Counted from the stretch's first letter, positions 7,890 through 19,070 are shown. The stretch: DNA of 64,000 nucleotides from Acidovorax carolinensis (GCF_002157145.1 NZ_CP021361.1:744001-808000); one strand, 5' to 3'. Numbers and translations are program-made. Notes: generated by a model from the sequence alone, not told the origin.

Positions 7890-9266
7890 ATGGCCTCCGC
7901 CCTTACCGACAAACTCACGCGCCTCGTCAAGGAGATGCGCGGCCAGGCCCGCATCACCGAGTCCAACGTCACGGACATGCTGCGCGAGGTGCGCATGGCC
8001 CTGCTCGAAGCCGACGTGGCGCTGCCCGTGGTGCGCGACTTCATTGCCCGTGTCAAGGAAAAAGCCCTGGGCCAGGAGGTGCTGGGCTCGCTCAAGCCCG
8101 GGCAGACGCTGGTCAGCATCGTCAATCGCGAACTGGCTGCCACCATGGGCGAGGGCATATCCGACATCAATCTGGCGGCGCAGCCACCGGCCGTCGTCCT
8201 CATGGCGGGCCTGCAGGGTGCGGGCAAGACCACCACCACGGCCAAGCTGGCCAAGCACCTGATCGAAAAGCGCAAGAAGAAGGTGCTGACCGTGTCGGGC
8301 GACGTGTACCGCCCCGCCGCCATCGAGCAGCTCAAGACCGTGACCAGGCAGGCCGGCGCGGAGTGGTTCCCCAGCACGCCCGACCAGAAGCCGCTCGACA
8401 TCGCCCTGGCCGCCCTCGATTACGCCAAAAAGCACTACTTTGATGTGCTGCTGGTAGATACGGCGGGCCGCCTGGCCATTGACGAAGCCTTGATGAAGGA
8501 AATCAAGGACCTGCATGCCGCGCTGAACCCGGTCGAAACCCTGTTCGTGGTCGATGCCATGCAGGGCCAGGACGCGATCAACACGGCCAAGGCCTTCAAG
8601 GAGGCGTTGCCATTGACCGGCATCGTGCTGACCAAGCTCGACGGCGATTCGCGTGGCGGTGCCGCGCTGTCGGTGCGCCAGATCACGGGTGCGCCCATCA
8701 AGTTTGCCGGGGTGTCCGAAAAGCTCGACGGCCTGGAGGTGTTCGATGCCGAGCGCCACGCGGGGCGCATCCTGGGCATGGGTGACATCGTGGCACTGGT
8801 CGAGCAGGTGAGTGCGGGCGTGGACATGGAGGCGGCCCAGAAGCTGGCCGCCAAGGTCAAGAGCGGCGATGGCTTCGATCTGAACGACTTTCTCTCGCAG
8901 ATCCAGCAGATGAAGCAGATGGGCGGCCTGTCCAGCCTCATGGACAAACTGCCGTCACACCTCACGGCCAAGGCTGGTGCGGTGGACATGGACAAGGCCG
9001 AAAAAGACATCAAGCGCAAGGAGGGCATCATCCAGAGCATGACCCCGCTGGAGCGCCGAAAACCCGATCTCATCAAGGCCACCCGCAAGAAGCGCATTGC
9101 CAATGGCGCCGGTGTGCATGTGCAAGAGGTCAACCGCCTGCTCAAGGAGTTCGAGCAGATGCAGGGCATGATGAAGAAGATGAAGGGCGGCGGCCTGATG
9201 AAGATGATGAAGAAGATGGGCGGCATGAAGGGCATGGGTGGGGGCATGCCCAAGATGCCGTTCTGA
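7890..9266 (+). CDS. ffh: signal recognition particle protein Ffh
   Basis: GTPase subunit of the signal recognition particle. It binds signal sequences on ribosomes and the 4.5S RNA, and delivers nascent membrane proteins to FtsY. The 458-residue length is normal. The N domain occupies residues 1-90. The G domain has GLQGAGKTTTTAKLAKHL (G1), DTAGR (G3), TKLDGDSRGG (G4) and the closing GVSEKLDGLEVFDAERHAGRILGMGD block. The M domain from about residue 330 ends in a methionine-rich tail (MQGMMKKMKGG and repeats), the signal-sequence binding groove. It is monocistronic, read away from the pil cluster, and ends before a bidirectional terminator. Confidence 0.98.
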   Translation: MASALTDKLTRLVKEMRGQARITESNVTDMLREVRMALLEADVALPVVRDFIARVKEKALGQEVLGSLKPGQTLVSIVNRELAATMGEGISDINLAAQPPAVVLMAGLQGAGKTTTTAKLAKHLIEKRKKKVLTVSGDVYRPAAIEQLKTVTRQAGAEWFPSTPDQKPLDIALAALDYAKKHYFDVLLVDTAGRLAIDEALMKEIKDLHAALNPVETLFVVDAMQGQDAINTAKAFKEALPLTGIVLTKLDGDSRGGAALSVRQITGAPIKFAGVSEKLDGLEVFDAERHAGRILGMGDIVALVEQVSAGVDMEAAQKLAAKVKSGDGFDLNDFLSQIQQMKQMGGLSSLMDKLPSHLTAKAGAVDMDKAEKDIKRKEGIIQSMTPLERRKPDLIKATRKKRIANGAGVHVQEVNRLLKEFEQMQGMMKKMKGGGLMKMMKKMGGMKGMGGGMPKMPF

Positions 9267-9274
9267 TTTTTAGT

Positions 9275-9322
9275 GTTTTTGGCCTCAAGCGCCTGTGCAA
9301 TAAGCGCTAATAGCTATAAAAA
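9275..9322 (-). repeat. AGCGCTT palindromic intergenic repeat, copy 1
   Basis: The stretch reads tggcctcAAGCGCctgtgcaatAAGCGCTaatagctat. It is the same element as the copy at 50605-50669 in reverse orientation, with an AAGCGC pair flanked by a TTGGC-like side and a TAGCTAT side. It lies between the ffh stop codon and the terminator. Confidence 0.75.
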
Positions 9323-9331
9323 GAGAAGCAT

Positions 9332-9360
9332 AAAAAAACCGGCGCAAGGCCGGTTTTTTT
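9332..9360. terminator. bidirectional rho-independent terminator between ffh and miaB
   Basis: ACCGGC-gcaag-GCCGGT forms a six-pair GC stem, extended by seven A:T pairs. A runs of seven precede the stem and T runs of seven follow it, so it can stop both ffh (plus) and miaB (minus) transcripts, which converge here. Confidence 0.92.
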
Positions 9361-9381
9361 GTGGGTTGCGTGTGCAGGTAT

Positions 9382-10734
<1,353 letters not shown>

Positions 10735-10825
10735 GGCGATTTCTCAAACGGGAATGCACGCCATGGCGCACAGGGGCGCCGTGGCGCGAACTGCGCACCA
10801 CCGGGCATGCCGGCGGTGGCAAAGC

Positions 10826-11278
10826 TTATTTCTGGGTCGAATCCGACTCGGCGCGGAAGTTGCGCACAACAGAGTCGCTGCCCTTGCGCGGCTGGCTCGC
10901 CTCTGCCTTGGTAAGGATCCAGGCAGAAATCAACATGCCCGTGCTGGGTTCGATGACGTAGTTGACCTTGAAGCTTTGCCCCAGGACCGTATGAGCCATG
11001 ACCAGCGTGTTCTGGGGGCTGAGCAGCCGCATGCCAGGGGCCATGCGGATGGCGTTTCCGTTCAGGGTGGCGTCGGATGTGCCGTTGATGGTGAGATTGC
11101 CCCGCAGCGCGGCTTCGGGAAAGTTGCGCACCATCCCCATGCCCGCAGGCACCTGGGCCATGGCGGCGGGGCTGGTGATCAGCACCACTGCCGCCGTGCC
11201 CAGCGCCCCCGCAAGGGCGCGCCAGAAGCGGCGGAGAGAAACGGTTGCGTAAAGCGGCTTGGAGCGGCAGCGGTTCAT
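10826..11278 (-). CDS. putative periplasmic protein of unknown function
   Basis: A 150-residue protein I do not recognise at family level. From the chosen start at 11278 (MNRCRSKPLY) there is a basic region, a hydrophobic stretch (ALAGALGTAAVVLITS) and a PAAMA-Q signal peptidase I site near residue 41, so export is likely. The mature part is about 110 residues with a run reading LRGNLTINGTSDATLNGNAIRMAPGMRLL, suggesting a small beta-rich domain. It has no cysteines in the mature part. An upstream ATG at 11377 would place 33 residues before the signal peptide, which is less likely. It lies 91 bases upstream of miaB on the same strand, so cotranscription is possible. Confidence 0.7.
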   Translation of the reverse strand: MNRCRSKPLYATVSLRRFWRALAGALGTAAVVLITSPAAMAQVPAGMGMVRNFPEAALRGNLTINGTSDATLNGNAIRMAPGMRLLSPQNTLVMAHTVLGQSFKVNYVIEPSTGMLISAWILTKAEASQPRKGSDSVVRNFRAESDSTQK

Positions 11279-11398
11279 GGTTTGTATCCAGAGGCTGTGG
11301 AAGGAAAGGAGGCAGATTTTAGCCGGCTGCCTGGGTGCGGGGCGCACCGGGCCGAACCACAGGTGCGAAAGAGGCACGGCGAAACAGCTTGCGCCATA

Positions 11399-11434
11399 GA
11401 GAAAGCCCGCAACGTGTGACGTTTGCGGGCTTCT
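11399..11434 (-). terminator. hairpin terminator downstream of tRNA-Met
   Basis: GCCCGCAACG and its near-complement CGTTTGCGGGC flank a short loop, extended outwards by AGAAA/TTTCT-type pairing. It starts five bases past the encoded CCA of the tRNA. The T run after it is poor (TTTCTC), so strength is uncertain. Confidence 0.6.
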
Positions 11435-11438
11435 GAAT

Positions 11439-11515
11439 TGGTGGTGATAGGTGGATTTGAACCACCGACATCAGCATTATGAATGCTGCGCTCTAACCAA
11501 CTGAGCTATATCACC
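11439..11515 (-). tRNA. tRNA-Met (CAU), elongator type
   Basis: Read on the minus strand from 11515 there is a 7-base acceptor arm GGTGATA pairing with TATCACC, a D arm with CTCAGTTGGTTAGAG, and an anticodon arm CAGCA-TTCATAA-TGCTG with anticodon CAT. The T arm is GGTGG-TTCAAAT-CCACC and ACCA is encoded at the 3' end. The G1:C72 pair and overall sequence fit elongator tRNA-Met. A tRNA-Ile2 with lysidine-modified CAT cannot be fully excluded from sequence alone. Confidence 0.95.
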
Positions 11516-11539
11516 GAAGAGCAATATTATAGGGCAAAT

Positions 11540-12319
<780 letters not shown>

Positions 12320-12412
12320 GAAATCTCCTGGGTTGAGGGGTTGTTCAAACAACTTGGGGGACTATACCGAAGCGCGAGGTTGGGCGGCTGCGCGCAATCG
12401 TGGCGCTGCCGC

Positions 12413-14227
12413 TCAGGACAGCCAGCGCCCTATTGCGGCGCTGTCGGCTGCGGTGAGGCTGATGGTGTCTGGCGTTGCAGCAGGTGCCTTGCGGCCGCGC
12501 TGCCCCGCCGGCTTGGACGTGGCGGGGGCAATGGCCGGCAGGGCCAGTGGCAGCTGTAGCAGGCGGCCATCGCGCGCCACCACGGCGGTGAACTGGGTGG
12601 CCGGGCCGGCATAGAACGCTACATCCTCCAGTCGGGCAATCCGCCAGCCTTGGCCTTTCACATCCAGGCCCAGCCATTCGTCACCCGCAGCCATGCCCGC
12701 CTTGTCAGCGGCCCCCCCGCGCAGCACGGTCTTGATCTGTACGCTGTGGTTTTCGGTGACGCGCAGGCCCAGGCGCTGGGCCAGTTGGGGCTGCTCGGGT
12801 TTGAGTGCCACACCGTGGGCGGTCAGTAGCTCGGCGACGGGGAGCTCGGCCGTGCTGTGCACCCACTGGTCCAGTTCCTTGTCAAAAGACCGCCCGGCCA
12901 GCGTGGCCAGTTCAGCGCGCAGATCGGCCTCGCTCATGGGGCCGCCCGCGCAGCGCTTCCACAGGGCTCGCATCACGTCGTCGAGCGTGGTCTTGCCTTC
13001 ACGGCGCAGTGTCAGATCCAGGCACAGGGCAACCAGCGAGCCCTTGGTGTAGTAACTCACCGTGGCGTTGGGGGTGTTCTCGTCCTGGCGGTAATACTTC
13101 ACCCAGGCGTCGAAACTGGCCTGCGCCACTGTTTGTACATGGCGGCCCGGTGTCTGCAGCACCTGGTTTGTGGCCTTGGCCAGCAGCTTGAGGTAGGTGG
13201 CATCGTCAATGAGGCCCGCGCGGCGCAGCAGCAGGTCGTCGTAATAGCTGGTGAACCCCTCGAAGAACCACAGCAGCTGGGTGTAGTTTTCCTGGCTGTA
13301 GTCGTAGCGTGAAAACTCCGCCGGCCGCAGGCGCTTGACGTTCCAGGTGTGGAAGTATTCGTGGCTGATAAGTCCGAGCAGGGTGGTGTAGCCATCGCTG
13401 GCGCCTGCCTCGCCCGTGCGGGGCAGGTCACGGCGGCCGCAAATCAGGGCCGTGGAGTTGCGGTGTTCAAGGCCGCCGTAGCCGTCCTGAACGGCATTGA
13501 GCATGAACAGGTAGTTCTTGATGGGCGGCTTGCCCTTGCCATGCCAGAAACGGATGGCGGTCTCGCAGATCTTTTGGGTGTCGGCCAGCAGGCGCTTGCC
13601 GTCGAACGAAGGCGCGGCACCGGCCACCACGAAGCGGTGAGGCACGCCACAGGCAGTGAATTGGCCACTCCAGAAGGTGCCCATTTCAACCGGGCAATCC
13701 ACCAGTTCGTCATAGTGGCTTGCTACATAAACCCCAAAGCCCTTCTTGTCGATGGACTTCGGTGTCAGGCCCGTGGCGACGGACCAGTGGGCCGTGGCCG
13801 CCGTGCTGGCGATGTCGAGCGCATGAATGGCATCTTCCTGCCCGTGCACCCGCAGGCACAGGCTGGTGCCGTTGAAAAAGCCGCGCGAGGCATCCAGCCA
13901 CGCAGTGCGTACCGAGGTGTCGTAGGCACACACTTCGTAGGTCAGGACCAGGGGGCGGTCGGTGCGGCACGTGGCTTGCCAGCGGTGCTTGTCGAGCTGG
14001 GTCAGGGGAATGGGGCGCTGGCCTTGTCGCGCATCCAGGCGTTGAAGGTTCTTGGAAAATTCGCGCACGAGATAGCTGCCCGGTATCCAGACAGGAAGCG
14101 ACAGCTCCTGTTGCGCCTGCGGATGCGCCACGGTGAGCGTGACGGTGAACAGGCGTGCATGCAGGTCGGCAGCTTCCACGCGGTATTGAACAGGGGCCTG
14201 CGTGGTGGGGGTGCGGGTGGTGGGCAT
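12413..14227 (-). CDS. M61-family glycyl aminopeptidase with PDZ domain
   Basis: Zinc metallopeptidase of the M61 family, 604 residues. The beta-rich N-terminal domain (VQYRVEAADLHARLFTVTLTV onward) precedes the catalytic domain. The zinc motif is HEYFH in GLISHEYFHTWNVKRLRP, and the third ligand is the Glu in LWFFEGFTSYYDD about 20 residues later. A PDZ domain lies near the C-terminus (QIKTVLRGGAADKAGMAAGDEWLGLD). No signal peptide is visible, so it is probably cytoplasmic. The start at 14227 (MPTTRTPT) is one of two nearby ATGs and neither has a strong ribosome site. It is followed in the same direction by the enoyl-CoA hydratase region after a gap. Confidence 0.9.
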   Translation of the reverse strand: MPTTRTPTTQAPVQYRVEAADLHARLFTVTLTVAHPQAQQELSLPVWIPGSYLVREFSKNLQRLDARQGQRPIPLTQLDKHRWQATCRTDRPLVLTYEVCAYDTSVRTAWLDASRGFFNGTSLCLRVHGQEDAIHALDIASTAATAHWSVATGLTPKSIDKKGFGVYVASHYDELVDCPVEMGTFWSGQFTACGVPHRFVVAGAAPSFDGKRLLADTQKICETAIRFWHGKGKPPIKNYLFMLNAVQDGYGGLEHRNSTALICGRRDLPRTGEAGASDGYTTLLGLISHEYFHTWNVKRLRPAEFSRYDYSQENYTQLLWFFEGFTSYYDDLLLRRAGLIDDATYLKLLAKATNQVLQTPGRHVQTVAQASFDAWVKYYRQDENTPNATVSYYTKGSLVALCLDLTLRREGKTTLDDVMRALWKRCAGGPMSEADLRAELATLAGRSFDKELDQWVHSTAELPVAELLTAHGVALKPEQPQLAQRLGLRVTENHSVQIKTVLRGGAADKAGMAAGDEWLGLDVKGQGWRIARLEDVAFYAGPATQFTAVVARDGRLLQLPLALPAIAPATSKPAGQRGRKAPAATPDTISLTAADSAAIGRWLS

Positions 14228-14311
14228 GGGGGCGGCTTCGCGGAAAGCGGGGCCTGGCGCCTGTGTGCGCGTCACCCGCTGGGGTCTCGGGGCTCGAAGG
14301 GGCTCGAAGAA

Positions 14312-14333
14312 GGCGCGAGGGCCAGCCCTCGCG
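14312..14333 (-). terminator. GC hairpin after dsbC (weak terminator or pause)
   Basis: CGCGAGGG and CCCTCGCG face each other across a CTGG loop, just beyond the dsbC stop codon on the minus strand. No T run follows, so it may be a transcript 3' end stabiliser rather than a true terminator. Confidence 0.4.
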
Positions 14334-14338
14334 TGAAC

Positions 14339-15064
14339 TCAGTTGCTGCTCGGGGTGCTGCCGGCCTCGGCCAGGCGCTTTTCCACATCCTGGGCGCTGA
14401 TGGCGCCGGGAACGCGTGAACCGTTCGCAAAAATCAGCGTGGGGGTCCCGGTGATCTTGTACTTTTTGCCGAAGGCGAGATTGCGCTGCAAGGCACTGGT
14501 GTCGCAGCTGGCCGTGTTGGGCGTCTTGTCGCGCAGCATGAGGTCGTGCCAGGTGGTCGCCCTGTCTTTCGCGCACCAGATGTTGCGGGACTTTTCTGCC
14601 GAGTCGGGGCTCAGGATGGGGTAGAGAAACAGGTAGATCGTGATGTTGTCCACGTTCTGCATGTCTCGCTCGAAACGCTTGCAATAGCCGCAATTCGGGT
14701 CCTCAAACACCGCCACCTTGCGTTTGCCATCGCCACGCACGATGGTGAAGGCATCCTTCAGAGGCAGCGCCGCAAAATCCACCGCCGTGAGCTTGTTGAT
14801 GCGGTCCTCGGTCAGGTTGCGGCGCGCCTTGGTGTCGATCAGCTCGCCCTGGATGACGTAATTTCCCTTGGCGTCGGTGTAGAAAAGGTCGGTGCCGATG
14901 CGCACTTCGTACAGGCCGGGCATGGCGGTGGTGCGGACTTCGTCGATTTTTTCCATTTGCGGAATGCGTTCCGCCAGCGTTTTGCGGATGGCTGCTTCCT
15001 GGGCGGAGGCGGTGAAGCTCAGGGCTAAAGTGGCCGCGGCCAGCAGGGTGGGAATCAATTGCAT
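14339..15064 (-). CDS. dsbC: thiol:disulfide interchange protein DsbC
   Basis: Periplasmic disulfide isomerase, 241 residues. A signal peptide (MQLIPTLLAAATLALSFTASAQ) is cleaved near residue 21. The N-terminal dimerisation domain runs to about residue 90. The thioredoxin-fold domain has the active site CGYC in FEDPNCGYCKRFERD at about residues 122-125 and the cis-Pro loop in ITGTPTLIF. It needs DsbD for reduction, which is not in this window. It lies downstream of the UbiH-type hydroxylase on the same strand with 52 bases between. Confidence 0.95.
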   Translation of the reverse strand: MQLIPTLLAAATLALSFTASAQEAAIRKTLAERIPQMEKIDEVRTTAMPGLYEVRIGTDLFYTDAKGNYVIQGELIDTKARRNLTEDRINKLTAVDFAALPLKDAFTIVRGDGKRKVAVFEDPNCGYCKRFERDMQNVDNITIYLFLYPILSPDSAEKSRNIWCAKDRATTWHDLMLRDKTPNTASCDTSALQRNLAFGKKYKITGTPTLIFANGSRVPGAISAQDVEKRLAEAGSTPSSN

Positions 15065-15116
15065 CGTTTTCTCGTTCAGTGTTGTCGCGCTGCGGCTGCG
15101 TTTGCAGCCGCGGGTA

Positions 15117-16249
15117 TCAGTGGGTTCCCATGGCCTGGCGGGCCATCCATTCCTTCAGGGGGCCGCTGTGCTCAAAGCCCTTCATGCCCCAGTTGCGCAG
15201 TGCCTGCCAAGGTCCTTCGGCACGCGCAAAAAGCTGCTGCAGGCCGTCGGTGGCCAGCCCCATGGGCAGCATGGCCGCTTTGCGCTCGCGCTCGTAACTG
15301 CGCAGCAAGCGCAGGTCGGCCACGCTGCGCCAGTAGTCGCGCCCGTGCAGCACGCGGGCCAAGGCCTGCGCATCGGCCAAGCCCATGTTCAGCCCTTGCC
15401 CGGCCAGCGGATGCACGTTGTGCGCCGCATCTCCTGCCAGCACCCAACTGCGTGCCTGGCTGCCCTGGGCCGGCAAAGCGCCGCACCAGCGGTTGGCCTG
15501 CGCCTGTTGCAGGGGCCATGCGGCGCGCTCACCCTGCAATTGCAGCGCTCCCAGTGCGCCGTGGCTGGCGGCCTCAAGGCGCTGGGCAAACTCCTGCGGC
15601 GCCAGCGCCAGCAACTGCGGCACCTGTTCCTTGAGGACAGACCACACCACCGCCACAGAGTTCCCCTGCGCGCCGTCCAGTGGCAAAAAGGCCAGGATGC
15701 CGTCGGGCAGAAACCATTGGCGGGCGATCTGGCCGTGCGGGTGTTCGCACGTCAGCCGGGTGGCGATGGCGTGCTGTTCGTAGGCGGCGACCTCGAATGC
15801 CACACCAAACTCTCTGCGGGTGCGGCTGGCGCGGCCCTCGCACACCACGGTGAGGGCTGCCGGCACCGGCTCGGATACCACTTCCACCTGAGGCTGGTAG
15901 CGCACGGCTTCCGCCAGGCGGGCTTCGAGTGCGGGCACGTCCACAATCCAGGCCAGGGCGTCAACACCTTGCGTGGCGGCATCAAAGTGCACGGCGCCTC
16001 CCTGGTCGCCAAAAACCTGCATCTGGGTAATTGCAGTGGCATGGGCCGGATCGGGCCAGCTGCGCAACGAATCGAGCAACTGGCGCGATGCCGCATTCAG
16101 CGCATAGGCCCGCACATCGCCCGCGGGCGCAACCGAAGGAGGGGGCCAGCCACCAGGGCCACGCGCAGCCTCTCGCGGGCGAGCAGCAAGGCCAGGGTGC
16201 GGCCCACCACGCCGGCGCCACGGATACAGATGTCAAAGGTTTTCGCCAT
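15117..16249 (-). pseudogene. UbiH/UbiF/VisC/COQ6-family FAD hydroxylase, frameshifted
   Basis: Aromatic-ring hydroxylase family of ubiquinone synthesis. The N-terminal frame from the ATG at 16249 reads MAKTFDICIRGAGVVGRTLA, with the FAD dinucleotide motif GAGVVG. It runs out of frame after VALVAGP. The remaining 332 residues continue in another frame, with DVRAYALNAASRQLLD (the family's DVR motif) and GDAAHNVHPLAGQGLNMGLADA (second FAD motif). Adding one C to the five-base C run (plus-strand G run 16141-16145) joins the two parts as ...LVAGPPPSVAPAGDVRAYAL, an intact protein of about 377 residues. All catalytic motifs are present, so the gap is either a sequencing error or a very recent mutation. 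It could belong to UbiH, UbiF or UbiI. Confidence 0.85.
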
Positions 16250-16321
16250 GGCGGCATTGTAGGAGGGGGGCGCCGGTCGGCAGGCGGGGCAAAATGGCCC
16301 ATCCGGCCCTGGTGCCGCTCA

Positions 16322-17206
16322 ATGGAGCTTCCCGGCGTGACTTCTTTTCCTGATTCCGATCTGTCGGGCACGATCTCGCGCCTTTTTGTGTACCCGGTCA
16401 AATCCTGCGCGGGCATCGCGGTGCAGGAGGCATTGCTCACCGAAACCGGTTTGGACCTGGACCGTGCCTGGATGGTGGTCGACGCAGAGGGGGTGTTTTT
16501 GACCCAACGCACATTGCCCCGCATGGCGCTGATCCGCCCTGAGCTCAAAACCTCGGAACTGGTGCTGCGCGCGCCGGGCATGCTGGCGCTGCATGTGGGC
16601 ATTGATGCCGTGGAAGGCCCCGCTACCGTCACGGTATGGAAGGACACCGTGCCCGCCTGGGACATGGGCCCCCTGGCTGCGCAATGGTTCAGCGACTTTC
16701 TGGAGCAGCCCTGCCGCCTGGTGCGGTTTGATCCGGATTGCCGCCGCCTGTCGGGCATGGACTGGACCCGGGGGGTGGAGGCGCCCAATCAGTTTGCGGA
16801 TGCGTTTCCGTTGCTCGTGACCAGCGAAGCATCGCTGACCGAGCTGAATGCGCGACTGGCCGCCGCCGGGCAGGAGGGCGTGGGCATGGAGCGTTTTCGG
16901 CCCAACGTGGTGCTGGCGGGATGCGGGGCACACGATGAAGACCGTGTGGACATGGTGCGTGTGGACGCTGGGGAGCACGAGGTGCACCTGCAACCCGTCA
17001 AGCCCTGTTCGCGCTGCCCCATCCCCAACATCGATCCGGCCACCGCACAAAGCAGACCGACCGTGTCCGACACCCTGCAGACCTATCGGCAGGACGCGCG
17101 CCTCGGTGGCGCCATCACTTTCGGCATGAATGCCATCGTGCGGCAGGGGGTGGGGCAGGTGCTGCGCGTGGGGCAGCGCGTTGCTGCGGATGTGCGCTTC
17201 GAATGA
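16322..17206 (+). CDS. MOSC domain-containing protein (YcbX-like, N-hydroxylated compound reduction)
   Basis: A 294-residue molybdenum-cofactor sulfurase C-terminal domain protein. The N-terminal beta-barrel MOSC_N domain begins at ISRLFVYPVKSCAGI. The MOSC domain has FADAFPLLVTSEASL, RFRPNVVLAG and the conserved cysteine region PVKPCSRCPIPNIDP. The family binds sulfurated Moco, and YcbX from Escherichia coli reduces N-hydroxylated bases. The plant-type 2Fe-2S domain found at the C-terminus of YcbX is absent, since the protein ends at ADVRFE. The start at 16322 (MELPGVTSF) has a weak ribosome site. A GTG at 16337 is an alternative. Confidence 0.88.
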   Translation: MELPGVTSFPDSDLSGTISRLFVYPVKSCAGIAVQEALLTETGLDLDRAWMVVDAEGVFLTQRTLPRMALIRPELKTSELVLRAPGMLALHVGIDAVEGPATVTVWKDTVPAWDMGPLAAQWFSDFLEQPCRLVRFDPDCRRLSGMDWTRGVEAPNQFADAFPLLVTSEASLTELNARLAAAGQEGVGMERFRPNVVLAGCGAHDEDRVDMVRVDAGEHEVHLQPVKPCSRCPIPNIDPATAQSRPTVSDTLQTYRQDARLGGAITFGMNAIVRQGVGQVLRVGQRVAADVRFE

Positions 17207-17311
17207 GCTGCGCGGGGCGCGCGAGGGGTGCGCGAAGGACTCGCGCAGAGGGGCTTTGCCCCAGCCCCGTAAAATCAGTGGTTTGTCTCCAGAACACCAG
17301 AAAGCCCTGCC

Positions 17312-18406
17312 ATGAGCCTCCAATGCGGCATCGTGGGCCTGCCCAACGTCGGCAAGTCCACCCTCTTCAACGCGCTGACCAAGGCCGGCATTGCCGCCGA
17401 GAACTACCCCTTCTGCACCATCGAGCCCAATGTCGGCGTGGTGGAGGTGCCCGATCCGCGCCTGCAGCAGCTGGCCGAGATTATCCAGCCCGAGCGCATC
17501 GTGCCGGCCATCGTCGAGTTTGTGGACATTGCCGGTCTGGTGGCGGGCGCCAGCCAGGGCGAAGGCCTGGGCAACCAGTTCCTGGCCCACATCCGCGAAA
17601 CCGACGCCATCGTGAACGTGGTGCGTTGCTTTGAAGACGACAACGTCATCCACGTCGCGGGCAAGGTGGACCCGATTTCCGATATTGAAGTCATCCAGAC
17701 CGAGCTGTGCCTGGCGGACATGGGTACCGTGGAGAAGGCGCTCAACCGCTACACCAAGGCCGCCAAGTCGGGCAACGACAAGGACGCCGCCAAGCTGGTG
17801 GCGCTGCTCACGCGCATCCAGGCTGCCCTCAACGAAGGCAAGCCCGCGCGCTCGGTGGAAATCACCAAGGAAGAGCAGCCCCTGCTCAAGTCGCTGTGCC
17901 TGATCACGGCCAAGCCCGCGATGTTCGTGGGCAACGTGAGTGAAGACGGCTTCGAGAACAACCCCTTTCTTGACCGCCTGAAGGAGTACGCTGCCAGCCA
18001 GAACGCCCCCGTGGTGGCCATCTGCGCCAAGATGGAAGCCGAAATGGCCGAGATGAGCGACGAAGACCGCGATATGTTCCTGGCCGAAATGGGCCAGAGC
18101 GAGCCCGGCCTGGCCCGGCTGATCCGCGGTGCCTTCAAGCTGCTGGGGCTGCAGACCTATTTCACCGCCGGCGTGAAGGAAGTGCGTGCCTGGACCATCC
18201 ACATTGGCGACACGGCGCCCCAGGCGGCCGGGGTGATCCACGGTGACTTCGAGCGCGGCTTCATCCGGGCACAGACCATTGCGTTTGACGATTTCATCGC
18301 CTACAAGGGCGAGCAAGGCGCCAAGGATGCCGGCAAGATGCGCGCAGAGGGCAAGGAATACGTGGTGAAAGACGGCGACGTGCTGAACTTCCTGTTCAAC
18401 GTCTGA
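17312..18406 (+). CDS. ychF: redox-regulated ATPase/GTPase YchF (OLA1 family)
   Basis: Obg-like P-loop NTPase of 364 residues that binds ribosomes and, in this family, prefers ATP. G1 is [14 protein letters not shown] at residues 8-21. The G3 region is [12 protein letters not shown] with the OLA1 change from DxxG. A coiled-coil insertion lies at about 130-200. The C-terminal TGS domain contains [14 protein letters not shown] and ends with [17 protein letters not shown] hairpin (ggggctttgcccc, 17250-17262) lies in the leader. The next gene starts eight bases after the stop, probably on the same transcript. Confidence 0.97.
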   Translation: MSLQCGIVGLPNVGKSTLFNALTKAGIAAENYPFCTIEPNVGVVEVPDPRLQQLAEIIQPERIVPAIVEFVDIAGLVAGASQGEGLGNQFLAHIRETDAIVNVVRCFEDDNVIHVAGKVDPISDIEVIQTELCLADMGTVEKALNRYTKAAKSGNDKDAAKLVALLTRIQAALNEGKPARSVEITKEEQPLLKSLCLITAKPAMFVGNVSEDGFENNPFLDRLKEYAASQNAPVVAICAKMEAEMAEMSDEDRDMFLAEMGQSEPGLARLIRGAFKLLGLQTYFTAGVKEVRAWTIHIGDTAPQAAGVIHGDFERGFIRAQTIAFDDFIAYKGEQGAKDAGKMRAEGKEYVVKDGDVLNFLFNV

Positions 18407-18414
18407 GCTTCGCC

Positions 18415-18969
18415 ATGCACGCTGTCACCGTCTTGATCAGCCGCCAGGTCAAGCCAGGCTGTGAGGCCGAGTTTGAACGCGTGATGGATCAGATCATTGC
18501 CACTGCGGCAACGTTCAAGGGCTATCTGGGCGCGCACCTGGTTCGGCCTGGCGATGAACAGGGTGTGAACGACAGCCTGCACCATGTCGTGATGGCATTT
18601 GACAGCGACGCCGGCCTCGAGGCGTGGCAAAACTCGCCGGCCCGGGCCCTAGGGTTGGCGGCAGCCGCCCCCTTCATCGAGGGCCAGGCCCTGATCCGGC
18701 ATGTTTCGGGCCTGGCGCACTGGTTCCAGCCGCGCGGTGAACCCAGGCAAGCGCCGCCACCGCGATGGAAGGTGGCCGTTGTGACGTGGCTGGGCATCTT
18801 TCCTACGGTTTTCGTGCTGTTTTTGCTGCTGGGCGATCTTCTGGCCCCTTGGCCGTTATGGCTGCGCATCCTGGTCATCACGCTGCTGGTGGTCGGCTTG
18901 ATGACCTGGGTGGTGGCCCCGCAACTGACGCGGTGGTGCAAGCCGTGGCTCTACCCTGACTCCAAGTAG
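18415..18969 (+). CDS. antibiotic biosynthesis monooxygenase (ABM)-domain protein with two membrane helices
   Basis: A 184-residue protein. Residues 1-100 match the ABM ferredoxin-like dimeric fold (VTVLISRQVKPGCEAEFERVM ... AFDSDAGLEAWQNS). Two strongly hydrophobic helices follow at about residues 118-140 (VAVVTWLGIFPTVFVLFLLLG) and 147-170 (LWLRILVITLLVVGLMTWVVAP). I know this domain pair only as a conserved hypothetical. The soluble part may bind a hydrophobic substrate at the membrane, which is inference. It follows ychF by eight bases. A palindromic repeat follows it. Confidence 0.82.
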   Translation: MHAVTVLISRQVKPGCEAEFERVMDQIIATAATFKGYLGAHLVRPGDEQGVNDSLHHVVMAFDSDAGLEAWQNSPARALGLAAAAPFIEGQALIRHVSGLAHWFQPRGEPRQAPPPRWKVAVVTWLGIFPTVFVLFLLLGDLLAPWPLWLRILVITLLVVGLMTWVVAPQLTRWCKPWLYPDSK

Positions 18970-19013
18970 CCAGCAGCATCCACAACAAAACGCGGCAGGG
19001 CTTGAAATAGGGG

Positions 19014-19070
19014 TCAAATAGGCCTCTTGCGCTTATGAAATAAGCGCTTGCAGCTATTGTTTCAGGAGTG
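19014..19070 (-). repeat. AGCGCTT palindromic intergenic repeat, copy 2
   Basis: The stretch aggcctcttGCGCTTatgaaatAAGCGCttgcagctattg has the paired GCGCTT/AAGCGC core with an AGCTATT side and GGCCTC side, reverse orientation relative to the 50605 copy. It lies between the ABM-domain gene and the ABC exporter operon. Confidence 0.8.

Noticed and set aside
11439..11515. tRNA with CAT anticodon as tRNA-Ile2 or initiator
   Set aside because: The initiator lacks the 1:72 pair and this gene has one. The overall sequence is closer to elongator tRNA-Met, although Ile2 is not strictly excluded.
17207..17311. Short GC hairpins before ychF
   Set aside because: Small and not followed by a T run. Mentioned with ychF rather than called a terminator or riboswitch.
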